DNA of 64,000 bases. Origin: Scalesia atractyloides. Lineage: Eukaryota; Streptophyta; Magnoliopsida; Asterales; Asteraceae. Within the stretch, counting starts at the first letter, position 1, and the number at the start of each line of letters is the position of its first letter. The stretch is from NCBI GenBank assembly GCA_947069175.1, contig CAMTDV010000013.1:17561412-17625411 (forward strand). The letters are read 5' to 3'. The translations under genes were made by a program, and so were the position numbers. This document shows, in pieces, positions 46,879-58,727 of this stretch. The notes under the pieces were generated by a model. That model did no database searches. It was not told the DNA's origin and was given only the letters and a program-made list of their open reading frames with translations.

Positions 46879-48250
46879 GTTAGGTTTGGATATTGTGTTT
46901 AGTGATCTTTAGTATGTTATTTGTCGGTTTTGAGTGTGTTTTATTGCTGAAATTTTGATGTTTTAGGACTTTATACACTTTGTATAAATGGATTGTAGCC
47001 AACCATATATATAATATAATATATATATATATTATATAATATATAATATTATATATAATGTAGTAGTCCAAGTCATATATTGTCATGCATGGAGGTAGGA
47101 TGAATTCCATCAATTTAACCTCATTGTATGGATTCACCAATGCACAAATCACCAAAAGGATGATTCGTATGGTCATGAAACATAAGAACATAGTTAGATA
47201 TTCATCTAAATCATCAAGTAACCAAGTAAAACTCAAACTAGACTAGTGCATTTCAATCATGGCAAATGTTTGGAGCCTTGGTGTAGTTTGGACACTATGT
47301 TACTAGTAAGTGTACTTGATGACTTAGGTTAATTGAATTGGAGGTGTTTGCACCTCAAACTTTCTGGAATGATACCTTAACTCAAGCCCCACAACATGCA
47401 AGTTAGTTGGGAACAAGGTTTGGTTTATGTTCATCCAAGAAAAGTTTTCAAAATGTTGATAGATTTGAAGGACCTCAAATATAGTGATATTCCAACTTAG
47501 TTACCATGGTAAACTTGTGAAAAATTCCTAGAGGTTATCCAAGTGGAATGGAAGAAGAAAACAAAAAGAAATGATGAAGAAAGTGAGTTGAAAACTCACT
47601 TGAAAACTTAGAACTTTCTGCCTAAACTTGAGAATTTCTTGATGATTTTTGTGTGTTAGAGAGTGATTTGGAGTTGTGCAAAGTGAAAATATGTTAGAAG
47701 AGGCTTGGTTATATAGGGGAAAATTAGGGAGTTTTAAAGAGGTTAGAATGTGATTGGAGGAGAATGAAGGTGGAAAAGCTTATAACCCGATTGGGGAGCA
47801 ATTGAAGTTGCGGATTGATATTGGTCGCACCACGCGACCTGACCACTCTTCCTTATCGCGTGGTGCAATGAGGAGTGTTTTCCAACTTTTGGGTTTTGTT
47901 CAACTTTTGTCCCTGCACTTGTTTCCTTGGTTATTTTATGTCGTTTTCTTGTGTTTTAGATTGCTTTCAAGCATAGAACGTGTTTGTAAACATGTGATAA
48001 GTATTATGTACATATGATTGACAAATCACACATATAATAAGTCTCGATTTTGCATGTAAACATGTATTTGACAATTGATTGTATAAAACATAAGTATGCG
48101 TTTAATTGATGTAAAGATGAATTTCCATTATGATCGAAGTCTCGGATTACAAGTTTGGAAGTGAAATACGAATACAAGTTTCTAAAAATAGAAATGTGAA
48201 TACAACTTTCTAAGTAAGGAAATTGCAAAAATGCGACGCGTTACACATTC

Positions 48251-48950
48251 TTTATCCGTTTGACCCTTAATTACAAATCCCAAAGGTTGTTTGTGTAGAC
48301 ACTTTCTTTTAAAACTCCATAAACAAACGCAATTTTAACATCAAGCTTCTCTAGTACATAATCATTCAAAGCTATTAATGCTAACACAACCTAATAGAGG
48401 TGTGTTTCACAGCTAGTGAAAATATCTCATGGTATTTTATACAACTCTTTTATGTGAGCCCATAAACACTAACCTAGCCTTAAATCTTGGTTTTTCAATT
48501 CTTGGTACAACTCTTTGCAATCTACTAGTTTATGTCCTTTAGGTTTTTCCATCAATACTGAAGTATTATTCTTCCATCAATGCTACCATATCTTCTTCCA
48601 TAGCTTTGATCCAAAGGTCTTTATTCACCAAATTAACTTCACTTAAAGTTAAAGGTTCACTAGAATTTTTTGACTCTGCCACCTTAAATAAAATGCAAAG
48701 AGTTCATGATTGTTTCCATACCAATACTGCAATCTACTAGTTTATGTCCTTTAGGTTTTTCCATCAATACTGAAGTATTATTCTTCCATCAATGCTACCA
48801 TATCTTCTTCCATAGCTTTGATCCAAAGGTCTTTATTCACCAAATTAACTTCACTTAAAGTTAAAGGGTCACTAGAATTTTTTGACTCTGCCACCTTAAA
48901 TAAAAATGCAAAGAGTTCATGATTGTTTCCATACCAATACTAGTATCGAC
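48251..48950 (-). pseudogene. copia reverse transcriptase, N-terminal part
   Basis: In minus sense it reads WIKAMEEDMVALMEE, then LEKLDVKIAFVYGVLKE and YTKQPLGFVIKGQTDKE. This is the copia RT order (W-xx-AM-xx-E-xx-hx-xN, LDVKTAFLHG, QPxGF) and leads straight into the segment at 37929. A 212-bp tandem duplication lies within it. No integrase or gag is found beyond 48950. Confidence 0.75.
48517..48941. repeat. 212-bp tandem duplication in copia pol
   Basis: 48517-48728 (GCAATCTACTAGTTTATGTC...CCAATACT) is repeated at 48729-48941 with one substitution and one inserted A. Confidence 0.95.
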
Positions 48951-49161
48951 GTTGTTTGGTTAATATTCGTTTCATTCGTCAGAGTGCTGTTATGACACTA
49001 ACACTTGATCTAGCTTTCGAAACCAAAATAAGACTTTGTTTCAAACACAATCACACACTTGGATTTTTTTAACCAATGAACACAGGTGACCGGAGAACTA
49101 TAACAGTAAGAAACAAAGTACCACCATAAAATGTGCCATGCATGTAAGGGCCCTATACATC
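48951..49161. other. unassigned sequence
   Basis: No gene or delimited repeat is recognised. Confidence 0.3.
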
Positions 49162-50425
49162 TGTAACATCCTGAGTCTTCTAGTAAGTAAAATCCAAAAT
49201 CGCCTGAATAAACCCGTAATTGAAACCCCAACACGTACGACAAGAACCAGGATGAAAAACGATGAAATCAAGGTTTAATTGTTGCCGCGCTACGCGAAGA
49301 GATTTGTAAAAGCCGGTCGCGTGACACGGCGCCTCATTTTTCGATAGGAGACACGTGCTGCCGTGTGGCAGCCGTGTGGCAACCGTGTGGTAGGCCTACG
49401 TGATGACTCATGACACCTATACCCTAATCTACGTCGTCGCACTACTCGACGGTGATGGTGAAGTTTGGTTGGGTGACACGACGAGATTGAAATCCAGCTA
49501 TAAATAGAGCGAATTGGACATTCAAATTTTGCACTTCTTTTCTTTCTCTCTTGAAGTATTGTCATAATACCCAATACCCCTAAAACTCTCGAAACTCTGC
49601 TTCGTAGAAAGTGTATTAAACCCTTATCACTGAAACGATACCCTGTTCGATTGATCTTAAATCAATTCAACAGATGTTGAAGTACTGCCTATATAAGGCT
49701 ATACTTTGTCATCTATGTTGTGGTTTTGATCTCGTGATTGTCGTTAAAGTTTGATTTAGTTTTTACACTTATGCGTATTGTACTTTGTTAAATTAGATGC
49801 TTGGTTATCAGAAGGCATAGAACCAGGACTATAGACTTACAAGAAGCTTAATTTTCTGAAGGCTCAAAAACTACAAGCTAGCAAGGTGAGTTCCTATGAA
49901 CCGTTTCTAAAATGGGATGTCATGTTCTGTCTGATTAGTAATAACTATGAATCGATTATGTATAGCATCTGTGATATGTGGCAATTTTGATAGGATGATT
50001 GATGGTTGATTGTATGTATTTGATTTAGCAGTTGAGTTTATATACATAGCCTGGTTATGTGAACATACTATTCTTACTATGTTCTTATCTGTTTGCTATG
50101 ACTATATCTGATTGATGTTATAGTCGATAAAAATATGTTTTGAATAAGATCATCTATGTTCATGAACTCACCAGTTTATGTTGAGTCCTAAATATTGTTC
50201 GGGCACACATCCTAGGTGCCATGTGATTGTAGGAATCGAGTATGATGAGATATGAGGAGATAGAAGTTTGGAGGGCTGCTAAAGATTTAGATCTCTAGCA
50301 TAGTAAAACTGATGTAATATTATTGTGTAATATGATAGATGCATGAATACACTTTGATAAAAGATTGAAACTTTTGTTGTGAATGCTCTGGTTATATGTG
50401 TTCCGTATATCCGATGTGTAACACT
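49162..50425 (+). mobile_element. probable gypsy-type LTR (boundaries unproven)
   Basis: It starts TGTAACATCCTGAG, like other gypsy LTRs here, and has a TATA box (TATAAATA, 49499-49506) followed by a pyrimidine-rich stretch. A possible end is GATGTGTAACA at 50425. Flanking duplications do not match, so the end may be wrong. Confidence 0.4.
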
Positions 50426-50799
50426 CCCTAGAGCTTATCCTGGGATGCAAGTGTTGCACCATCTATATAAATAAGCTGGAAAGGTTTGGTGTCAGTTGAA
50501 GTACTTAAAGGAAAAGACGAATTGAGCATATTGATTGGAAAAATACAAAACTAATACATTGTCGATGGTTTAATGAAAGTAAGACTCTTTATATCTTGAA
50601 GAACTTGGAGTTGGGTTTATGAATTGCCCAGCCTGCGTGCGTAACTGACAGTCACTTGTGGCAGAAAATGTTGATGACTAAAAATTAGCATTGATAACAT
50701 AGATGAAAGTGAGATTAGGGTTGAGTTGTATCAAGCCTGATATATGGAGAAATATAATTGGTTTATTGGGCAATGTAATTACTAATTAGGATAGGGTGG
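50426..50799. other. unassigned sequence left of the Mutator-like element
   Basis: TGTAACACTCCCTAGAGC at 50417 could be another LTR start. No coding sequence is seen. Confidence 0.3.
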
Positions 50800-50974
50800 A
50801 TAAGTTTTGGGAAAATTATGAGAATGCCCAAAGACCAAACCCAATTGCGAAAATGGCCACCTCATGTGCTCTTGGAACAGCGCATCATAGATCCCGAGGC
50901 ACCTTTGCGTTTGTAGAGCCCATTGTTGCGTCTTTCATTTGATGACTGACACATGTCTCAATCATTTAGAATAA

Positions 50975-51210
50975 AAAAGGACGCTTCGGAGGCGTCTGTC
51001 GGACGCATTCATGGCAGCTTGCGTCTGGCTTTATGCCAAGCGCCTGGCTGAGACCTCTCTGATCCCTACTTCTGATGCGTCACTAATGCATCCTGTGTGT
51101 CAATATAGAAGACCTTTTGCGACGCTTCCCATGCGTCGCTGACGCATCCGTGTGTTAGTCTTCGAAAGGCTTTTGTGACGCCTCCCATGCGTCGGTGACT
51201 CATCCAATTC
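50975..51210 (+). repeat. subterminal GACGC/GCGTC motif cluster of the Mutator-like element
   Basis: At least ten GACGC or GCGTC motifs occur in both orientations, several within ATGCGTC or GACGCAT. Subterminal motif clusters are possible transposase-binding sites, which is inference. Confidence 0.5.
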
Positions 51211-51423
51211 TGAAAAGGTAATCTTCCGTACACATGTGATGCTTTAGGTATGAAAAAGAACGCTTGTGAGGAGTCTTCCGATGCTTTAATCTAAAACCCA
51301 CTAATTTATCTATTTATTTACACGTTTTTTCAGTTATAGGGACCCATTACCCATAAAAATTTTAAAATTTTTACAAGTTTTACTGTCAACTGAATTTTAT
51401 CTTCAACTTTTACCTTCAAGTGA

Positions 51424-53760
51424 TATGGCTGTTAGATTTGTGGTTTACACCAGTGGCAAGCGGGAAGTCGTTGACGGGAAGCTTAAATACGTACTCCAAG
51501 CAGATTCATTTAGACGCGGCTTTGAAACTCCTACAACAATTTCGTATAATACCTTTTTTTTAAAATGTTAGTGAGTTGTGTGGTTTTCGAAACATCACAC
51601 AATTATCTTACAAAATGTCAACCTTTACCGATCCTATTAATATAACTGTCGATTCTAATCTTACTTTTTTTCAACGTTGCGGAAAAAAATCCTTATTAGT
51701 TGTTTAAATTATATGTGGTGCAAGAAGGAGGTGTTTGTTCATCTTCTTGTGGTCCTTCCTACGATTTTAAATGCCCTGATCTTATTGAAATTGTTTTTTC
51801 TAATGATAAATTTAACGCAACAGATAAGCTAGAATTAAATGATAATGATATTTGTCCGTCTGAAAATAAATGTCGGTTTTACGAAGTTATACTTTCCGTA
51901 ACAAGTAGGAAATGAAAATCGAATTAGGAAAAATGTGTTTGTATGAATGTTTTTCGTATAAAGTAGACAGATCATCAACCACTCGTTATGAAACATTTTG
52001 TGTTGCCGAAAATTGTGAGTGGAATTTCAGGGCAGCTAGTCGGTAATCTTGTGATTTTTTCTATGTTAAACATTCTAACAATAAACATCCATGTTCTATG
52101 ATGCAGACACATTCACACATGCGTCAAGCAAACCCAATGGTGGTGGGTAGCTTATTAAAAGAACAATAAAAAGGTTGTGGGCGCATACACTGTTCCACCG
52201 AAATGGTATAGGGTTTTAAAATTTAAGAACAAGTTAAGTTATCATACATGCAAGCATGGCAAGGAAAATGTAACGCATTAGAACTTTTGTAGGGACGTTC
52301 AGCAAGTTCCTTTGCTAAACTTCCTATCTACTGCTGTAACTCGGAGAAGGTTAATCAAGGCACAGTGACACACATACTGCCTGATTCAAATAGTCGTTTT
52401 GAAATGGTATTTGTCGTCATAGGTGCGGTGGTAAGTAAAACATGAAATTATTTAGTATTTAAACATTTAATAAAAAAAACTAAAGTAAACGTTACATTAA
52501 AATGAAATAAAAAATAAAAAGATTTGACAAAAAAATTTAATAATATCGTATTGCTTTCAGATTCAGAGCTTTCTCAGAAACTTAAGACTGGTTAGTATTA
52601 TAGATGCGGCCACTTCATGGGTGAGTCTAAAGGAACAATGTTTTTGGCTGTTGGCATGGACGCAAACAATCAGATTTTGCATATTGGTTATAGCATTAGT
52701 AAATCTGAAGATGGTAACTCGTGGACCTGGTTCCTTTCAAAACTCAAAGATTGTATTGGCGAGCATCCAGATTTGGCGATCATTTCTGATTGCACAAATT
52801 CTATACAATTAGCCATACGGGATGTGTTTCCACAAGCTTTTCACGGGTTGTGTTGTCGTCATTTGATGGTCAACCTTCGTTTACAGTAAAAAAAGGAAGA
52901 CGAGAGTCTTTGGTGGAAGACTTTCAAATCTTATAGGATGTCTGATTTTGAAGAATCCTTCGATGCACTATGTGCCATAATTCCAAGAATACGAAACATT
53001 CTTATACAAATTAGGTTTGAGAAATGGTCAAGAGCACATTGTCCTGGCAAAGATATCATTATATGACATCTAACAGTCTATGAACTCTTTATCCAAACAT
53101 CCCCTGAAAATGCCAATAACCCAACTTATAGAATTTTTCTGACAATCTATATGAAAATGGTTTTATGATCGCTGGAACCATGGAATTCAGGGCAAACACT
53201 TGCTTACAGAGTGGGCTTAGAAAAAATTCAAAATAAAATTGATAATTCTCGGTCGTGATTGGTTGCTGGCATTCGTGTCAACAGTTTTGACGTTGAAGAC
53301 AGTGGAAAGAAAGGTTTAGTTGATTTCTCTAATGGAACATGCAATTATCGGGTTTGGCAAGTATCTGGTTTAACTTGCGGGCACGTTATTGCAATATCTA
53401 GATATTTAGGTGAAACCGATTGTGGTCACTATGCGATGTCATGTTATAGTAACGAAGTTTATAAATCCATGTATGCATAACAGATAAATCCACTCCCTCA
53501 TAAATTAGAGTGGGAAATACCCAATGGATTGGTCGATCTGCAACTACGCATATTACCAAACGACATGTTGGACATCATAAAGTAAACAACGAATCCTATC
53601 GCGAGGAGAGGAACCCACTCCCATATACTACGGTCGGTGCAAAACGTATGGGCATCCTTGTGCTAGTTGTTCACAACCACCCATAACCAAGAGTTCTTCC
53701 TGACGCGTCTGTAAGACACAACCAGTACCCATACAAGTTGAACCAGAAGAATTTCAAGAT
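51424..53760 (+). pseudogene. MULE (mudrA-like) transposase, decayed
   Basis: The N-terminal part starts at ATG 51424 (MAVRFVVYTSGKREVVDGKL). An open piece at 51700-51915 follows. The catalytic core at 52617-52889 reads GTMFLAVGMDANNQILHIGY, SWTWFLSKL, LAIISDC (second catalytic D) and FHGLCCRHL, the C-x2-H signature of MULE transposases. The first catalytic D is lost at a frameshift just before 52617. A SWIM zinc finger at 53340-53390 (CNYRVW...LTCGHVIA) has Tyr in place of its second Cys. A knuckle CKTYGHPCASC lies near 53640-53672. Many stops and shifts separate the pieces, and at least one probable intron is near 52440-52560. It is not functional. Confidence 0.85.
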
Positions 53761-54767
53761 TAAGTATTTAAAAATACCTTCCCCTTGTACAATTTGGGGG
53801 ACTTTTAAAAACTTCTGTAATTTAGGCATATGTATACTTAATCTACTTTATTAAATCATGCATGTTATTGTAAACAAATTTAAGCATTATTTATCAAGTC
53901 AATTATTAGCTGGTGTGAAACGTGCAACAAAGAGTTGATCTGCCATAAATCGTTTGTATCTCAAACAGGCATCTTGCGTGTTTCCTTCCTACCAGACAAG
54001 TGAACTGTTTTGCACAAGATTTTGTAGTAACATACACACTATCACCCCTGAATTTCGACCAACCCGTTGATCAGTTGTAGGCCAGACAACATCCCCGGTG
54101 TACTACAACGCATCAGCCTCGCTTAGTCCAGCGTTTTGTCAATATTGTATACGTCCTAGAAACCATAAGAACACACTCTCGAATTCTACAAGAACTTGGT
54201 GTATCTTTTTGTGAACGCGGAATCGTTCCCCGCAATTAAGTGCATCACAATTATTGGTAAAATATACAGTAATATTTAGTGACTGCATATCTATCTTTAG
54301 GATGTTTCAGATTTCTTTGTCTTGTGATAGTGGTATGTAAACCTGAAAAGCATTTAAGGTAGAAACAATTTGGTTAACATTCTATCACAAGCATTGTTAC
54401 ATTATAAAAAAATTAATTTTACTGTATCCACTTCCCAAAAGCAGGGTATGCTCCTACAACGCTAGTGGCATATCTGTAAACATCCTGATCCTTTTCAGCA
54501 AGAAGGTTTAAAAAATTTGGCGGGGGAATGGTCCAACTAAGACTATCTGATGAAGATGTCCATCGACGAATTTGAGTTTCCCTAAATTTTATCAGCTTGT
54601 TACACCATGCACGGACATGCTGTCAATTTTTTTAAAATGATCAAATTTTGAAATTAAAAATAATATAATAATCAATTCTTTAAAATAATCAAAATACCGT
54701 TTCTTGCATTAAACCATTTCCACAATGACCTAGAAGTCCACCCCACCACTCTCTGTTTAGCGGCGTT

Positions 54768-56650
54768 TGTGACAACCCGTATTTTCGACCCTGGTTAATT
54801 ATAGAAGGTTACCTATGGATATATCATGTGTTATTTAGTATATAATAATCTAAACGAGAAGACCACGTTATTTATTTGGCAATCACGATAACACTGTACC
54901 GCAAATTCTATACGCTTTTTTTATATATACCGATGTATATATATTATATATATACGTTATATATATTCGTTTTAAGTTAAATTAGTAAATATAATCTAAA
55001 CATTTTATTTATTTCTATGGACGAGAAATTATAAACGAAACATAAGACATGAAGCAGGTTCTCACACAAAGTATACACCCACACCCACAAATCAATCTAC
55101 CTAACCCATCCACTGAAACCCTAACTAGATACCCATCCTTATCACTTTCTCCCTATTATCTTTCACACAACCCAAACCCTAGCCCCCATTTGTTATCTCC
55201 CCAAAACACACACATATGTATGCACTACGAGAGACCGAGAGAGAGCCGAGAGGGCAGGGCGGCCGACCACCACCCTGGTGGCAGGACCACCCACTGTGAT
55301 GCGGTGTGTGTGGGGTGACGGCGAAGAGTATGCGACGGCGGAATGGTGGTGAACGGGTGATCTAGCAGCGACGATGGGGGTGGTGGTGTTGTTGGATGGG
55401 TAATAGATTGAGGACTTGAGGGTGAACGACGGAGAGGTGGTGGTGCTAGGCGGAGTTAGCGGCGGCAGTTGGGATTCCGATGGTGTCACCAGTGCCACCA
55501 TTTTGGTGAGATTACACAACAGCAACAATGGAAACAAAGTGACGGTGTGTGGCGGTGAGAATTGCCGGCGAACCTTTGGCTCTAAAAAAACTAGGGTAAG
55601 TTGTTGTCAATTGTTTTTGCGTTCGTTTTGGTTAGATCCATTTTGTTCCAGTTTAGATCAAATTTATTTGGTGTCATGATGGCTGTGGTGGTTGGTTGGA
55701 ACGGCAACAACGGTTGCTGGCGGCAGAGACGTTCACCAACTGCTGGACATCATCTTTTGGTGTTGGAGGGTTACTCGAAGCTTTGGGGCTGTACGGTTTC
55801 ATTTTCGGTAGATTTCTGGCGTGTTCAGGACTGGGTCAACAAATGTCAAAGCTGGACAACTGCCGGGTCTCAGTCAACTGTCAAACGTCGGCTCAATGTT
55901 GGTCAACGCAGTCAACCGACGGACAACAATCAACGGGTCGGATTCGAGTGGCATGCTTATTAACGAGACCTTTTGTGTTGGGGTGAACGATTCATACGAG
56001 TAGGTAATGACGAGCTCAAAGTCTATTCATTGAGTTTGTATATTAATACTTTGTAATAAATTAAACGTGACACAGCTCTAGCGAACCCGACACGATTAAT
56101 TAAAATTGTATAATAATGGGAATATATGGTAATGTAAACGAGATATTAGATGGTAATTAGATGTGTATGTGTCTTATATGAGCATCTTTATTATTATAAA
56201 TGTGCAATGGTGACCTGAACTTTTGATGTTGGGAAACTATCGACAACTTGCGTTGTCGGGTTTTGTTCTATTAAAAGTGGAAACTCTGCCCGAATTTCGT
56301 AAGAAGCTATAATATATCCTCGTGTTTTAAAAACGAAAAGATATTAAGATTCAAATCATTTATTGAAATTAAGTATAAATTATATATTTACTTTGGGTCA
56401 CGCTTGCAAATCACGAAACAAGTTTGAAATATTAAACTTTGCACGTATGTTTTTATTGGACGATTAATAAAGATGTATTTATATATAACTATCTATATTA
56501 TTTCAAGTGGTTAAACGAGATACGAAACGTATATATAACATCATAATATTATTTGAAATAATGAAAAAAAATAAATGTGTAACGATACTTATTTTACGAT
56601 TATATATGATACTTAAGTGTGTCTTTGACTTGTTATTGTGCTACGTGTGC

Positions 56651-56695
<45 letters not shown>

Positions 56696-58032
56696 TATAT
56701 TGGGAACCTGGATAAGTTTGCTTATTAATTGATGTTATATGTATGACAGTATAAGTTTGCTTTATTTAAATTGATTGTTATATGTATGACCAGTATCTGG
56801 AAAACCATATTAATATATTAACCGGCTTTTACAACGTGTGCTATCCTAATACAAACACGCACTTACGTATACGTTAACACGATTTAATGAATATATATAT
56901 ATATATATATATAAAATCACTTGGGAAGTAGGTCATTCTTGAGGGTTAGTGCTATGGGATATGTGTGGGATTAAAGGAGCCTAGGATTACAGGTTGCATC
57001 ACGATAATAACCGTCCTATAGGGTTGCTCGGCTAACGATTTGGTAGAGCTCGATCATGCGTGACAACAACTTTACACTAGTATTGGTTACTTATTGTGTG
57101 TTAAAATTTATTAGGGATGACTTGGTGAATATTTACATGCTATGCTAGTTTGTATCTCTGACACATGGGACGTTTAGATATAACAAGCACCCTAAGGTGA
57201 GTTCAAGGCCCCTACTCTTTTAAATGTTTTAAAAACACAGGCGGAGAAAGCATGCACTACATTACGGTAAAGTAATTTCATAATGTTACGGTAAGGTAAC
57301 ATCACAACTATTAGGGTTTTTGTTATATTAGTTACGGTCACAAAGTAGCCTTTATCACATAAAGTCCTCACAAACCTCGGGCCGTTAGTATTGTGTGGAT
57401 AGCGGGGGAATTTTGAGTAGTACTACTGGGCCCGACGAGCCCCACTCGTGCTAGTCGCGCTAGCTAGACCGGTAATGGTCAACGGGTGTAGAATTGGCCT
57501 AACTTATCGCCATGGTCAGTGATAGACCTGGCAACAGAGGCAACAACAGTCAACTTCGGTTTCGAACTCTTTCGTGACGTAACTTAGGTTAGCTACCTAC
57601 AAATATGACAAGTAACTGCTAAACACTTCAACTTACTGTTTCGGGTTTGAAACAGTGGAAAACTCTTGAGAAACAACTTACTTTATACTATAACTTAAAA
57701 CCTGTGAACTCACTCATCATTATGTAATGACACTTGTTCTTGCATGTCTTTCTCAGGTTGCTAAGGTACCATACGTCAGGACTAGGATGCATGTTGGAGT
57801 CGCATTGATTTCACCAAACTTTTATAATCAACTTTAATTACATTAGCGATTTTGGTTTTGTAATTATTTACACTTCCGCAACTTAATAGTATAAACAGCA
57901 TTTTCTCATTAATGAGCAAACAGGAACATTTTTAAACTCATATAGTGGTCGTTCAATATGCCTAATGACTAAGATCCTGATTTGTCACGCGCCTTGCGGT
58001 AGAACTCCGCATGTAAGTTTGAGGGTGTGACA
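54768..58032 (+). mobile_element. solo LTR, 3265 bp, inside the Mutator-like element
   Basis: It runs from TGTGACAACCCG to GAGGGTGTGACA. The flanks GCGTT (54763-54767) and GGGTT (58033-58037) match at 4 of 5. It interrupts the minus-strand gene. The interior has GGTGGTGG-rich sequence (55370-55500) with open frames that are low-complexity and not called as genes, and (TA)n at 56652-56700 and 56886-56912. Confidence 0.8.
56652..56700. repeat. (TA)n microsatellite
   Basis: A run of alternating TA of about 45 bp with one interruption. Confidence 0.95.
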
Positions 58033-58727
58033 GGGTTTGCCCAATATAATCTGAATAGCAAAATGGCCTATCACCGTCGTAGTAGAACTCAAGAACATTT
58101 TGCGACCAATAAACAGATTTGTCATTCTTATTAAGCCAAACAGTGTTTTTACTTAATCTGGAATGCTTTATCGACGCCTTCCTGTTGACGACATTATTGT
58201 GGTACGAAGAAATGGCCAACAATATATAGACCTCTGAAAATATCCACATACTTCCTCCATATATAAATAATATCTTTAATTAACTATTTTAAGAAATAAA
58301 ATTTATTAAATTTTATTAATAAATTATTTATTTAATGATTTTTTAATTATGTTTTTAAATTACATACAATATATCCATCTACTTCTTCCATATATAAATA
58401 CCCTCATATATTCATTCATACCGGTCTTTTTTTACAAAAGCGCATTAGGATGCGTCCTTCAATAAAACAAACAAGCCAGCCAATGAGCCATTAGCGAGCC
58501 AGCCAAGGAGCCATCAACGCCTTGGGAAGCAGCGGAGCCAGACGCATGAGCCTACTTTTTGGTGGGATGTGCTGGCGGTTGACTCTTCCACCCAAATTTA
58601 ACACGTGTCAGACTCCGATTGGAGGAAGCATTGGAGGCCGGATGTGCTTTTCCAAGAGCGCATGAAGTGGACATTTTCGCAATTGAGTTTGGTCTTTGGC
58701 CATTCTCGTAATTTTCCCATAAGTTTT

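Larger units (their letters stand above)
38987..47004. mobile_element. foldback (long inverted repeat) element, split by an LTR element
   Basis: Arms of about 270 bp lie at 38990-39268 and at 39382-39528 plus 46884-47002. They are near-perfect reverse complements, with termini GGTTTGGCTACAAAGTCC and GGTTGGCTACAATCC. The loop (39269-39381) repeats the outer 110 bp of the arm in direct orientation. The element has no coding capacity. Flanks are TATATA-rich, so the target duplication is ambiguous. Confidence 0.85.
37930..48245 (-). mobile_element. minus-strand solo gypsy LTR (about 2.3 kb net) with TSD CATTC, split by a foldback element
   Basis: Its start (minus TGTAACGCGTCGC) is at 48245 and its end (AGGGTGTGACA) at 37930. 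CATTC flanks both ends (37925-37929 and 48246-48250). The two parts, 47005-48245 and 37930-38986, both align to consecutive parts of the LTR family at 32884-34956, but from a diverged branch. The gap is filled by the foldback element. The insertion split the copia RT coding sequence. Confidence 0.88.
53900..58250 (-). pseudogene. second, convergent gene of the Mutator-like element, split by a solo LTR
   Basis: The minus-strand coding pieces run from ATG at about 58249 (MWIFSEVYILLAISSYHNNV, then SVYWSQNVLEFYYDGDRPF) to 58033. They resume after the LTR (NREWWGGLLGHCGNGLM, 54700-54767), cross a likely GT-AG intron (about 54610-54705), and continue as WCNKLIKFRETQIRRWTSSS, PPPNFLNLLAEKDQDVYRYA to a stop near 54420. 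The WW-xx-hh-xx-x-GW-like then W-xx-xhh pattern resembles the N-terminal part of Ulp1-protease genes carried by some plant MULEs, but I see no catalytic His/Asp/Cys. Treat the family as unproven. Confidence 0.5.
50809..58718 (+). mobile_element. Mutator-like element with 76-bp TIRs and 9-bp TSD
   Basis: The left end GGGAAAATTATGAGAATGCC and the right end (reverse complement GGGAAAATTACGAGAATGGC) match over about 76 bp. ATAAGTTTT flanks both sides (50800-50808 and 58719-58727), the 9-bp duplication of Mutator superfamily elements. It carries a mudrA-like transposase on the plus strand and a second gene on the minus strand, convergent as in MuDR. A 3.3 kb solo LTR lies inside. Without that LTR the element is about 4.6 kb. 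Confidence 0.93.

Noticed and set aside
49162..50425. Definite solo LTR
   Set aside because: The start and TATA box fit, but the flanking 5-bp sequences do not match, so it was kept only as a low-confidence feature.
55049..56003. Several overlapping open frames of up to 120 codons
   Set aside because: They lie in the GGTGGTGG-rich part of a solo LTR, on both strands, with low-complexity composition and no domain.
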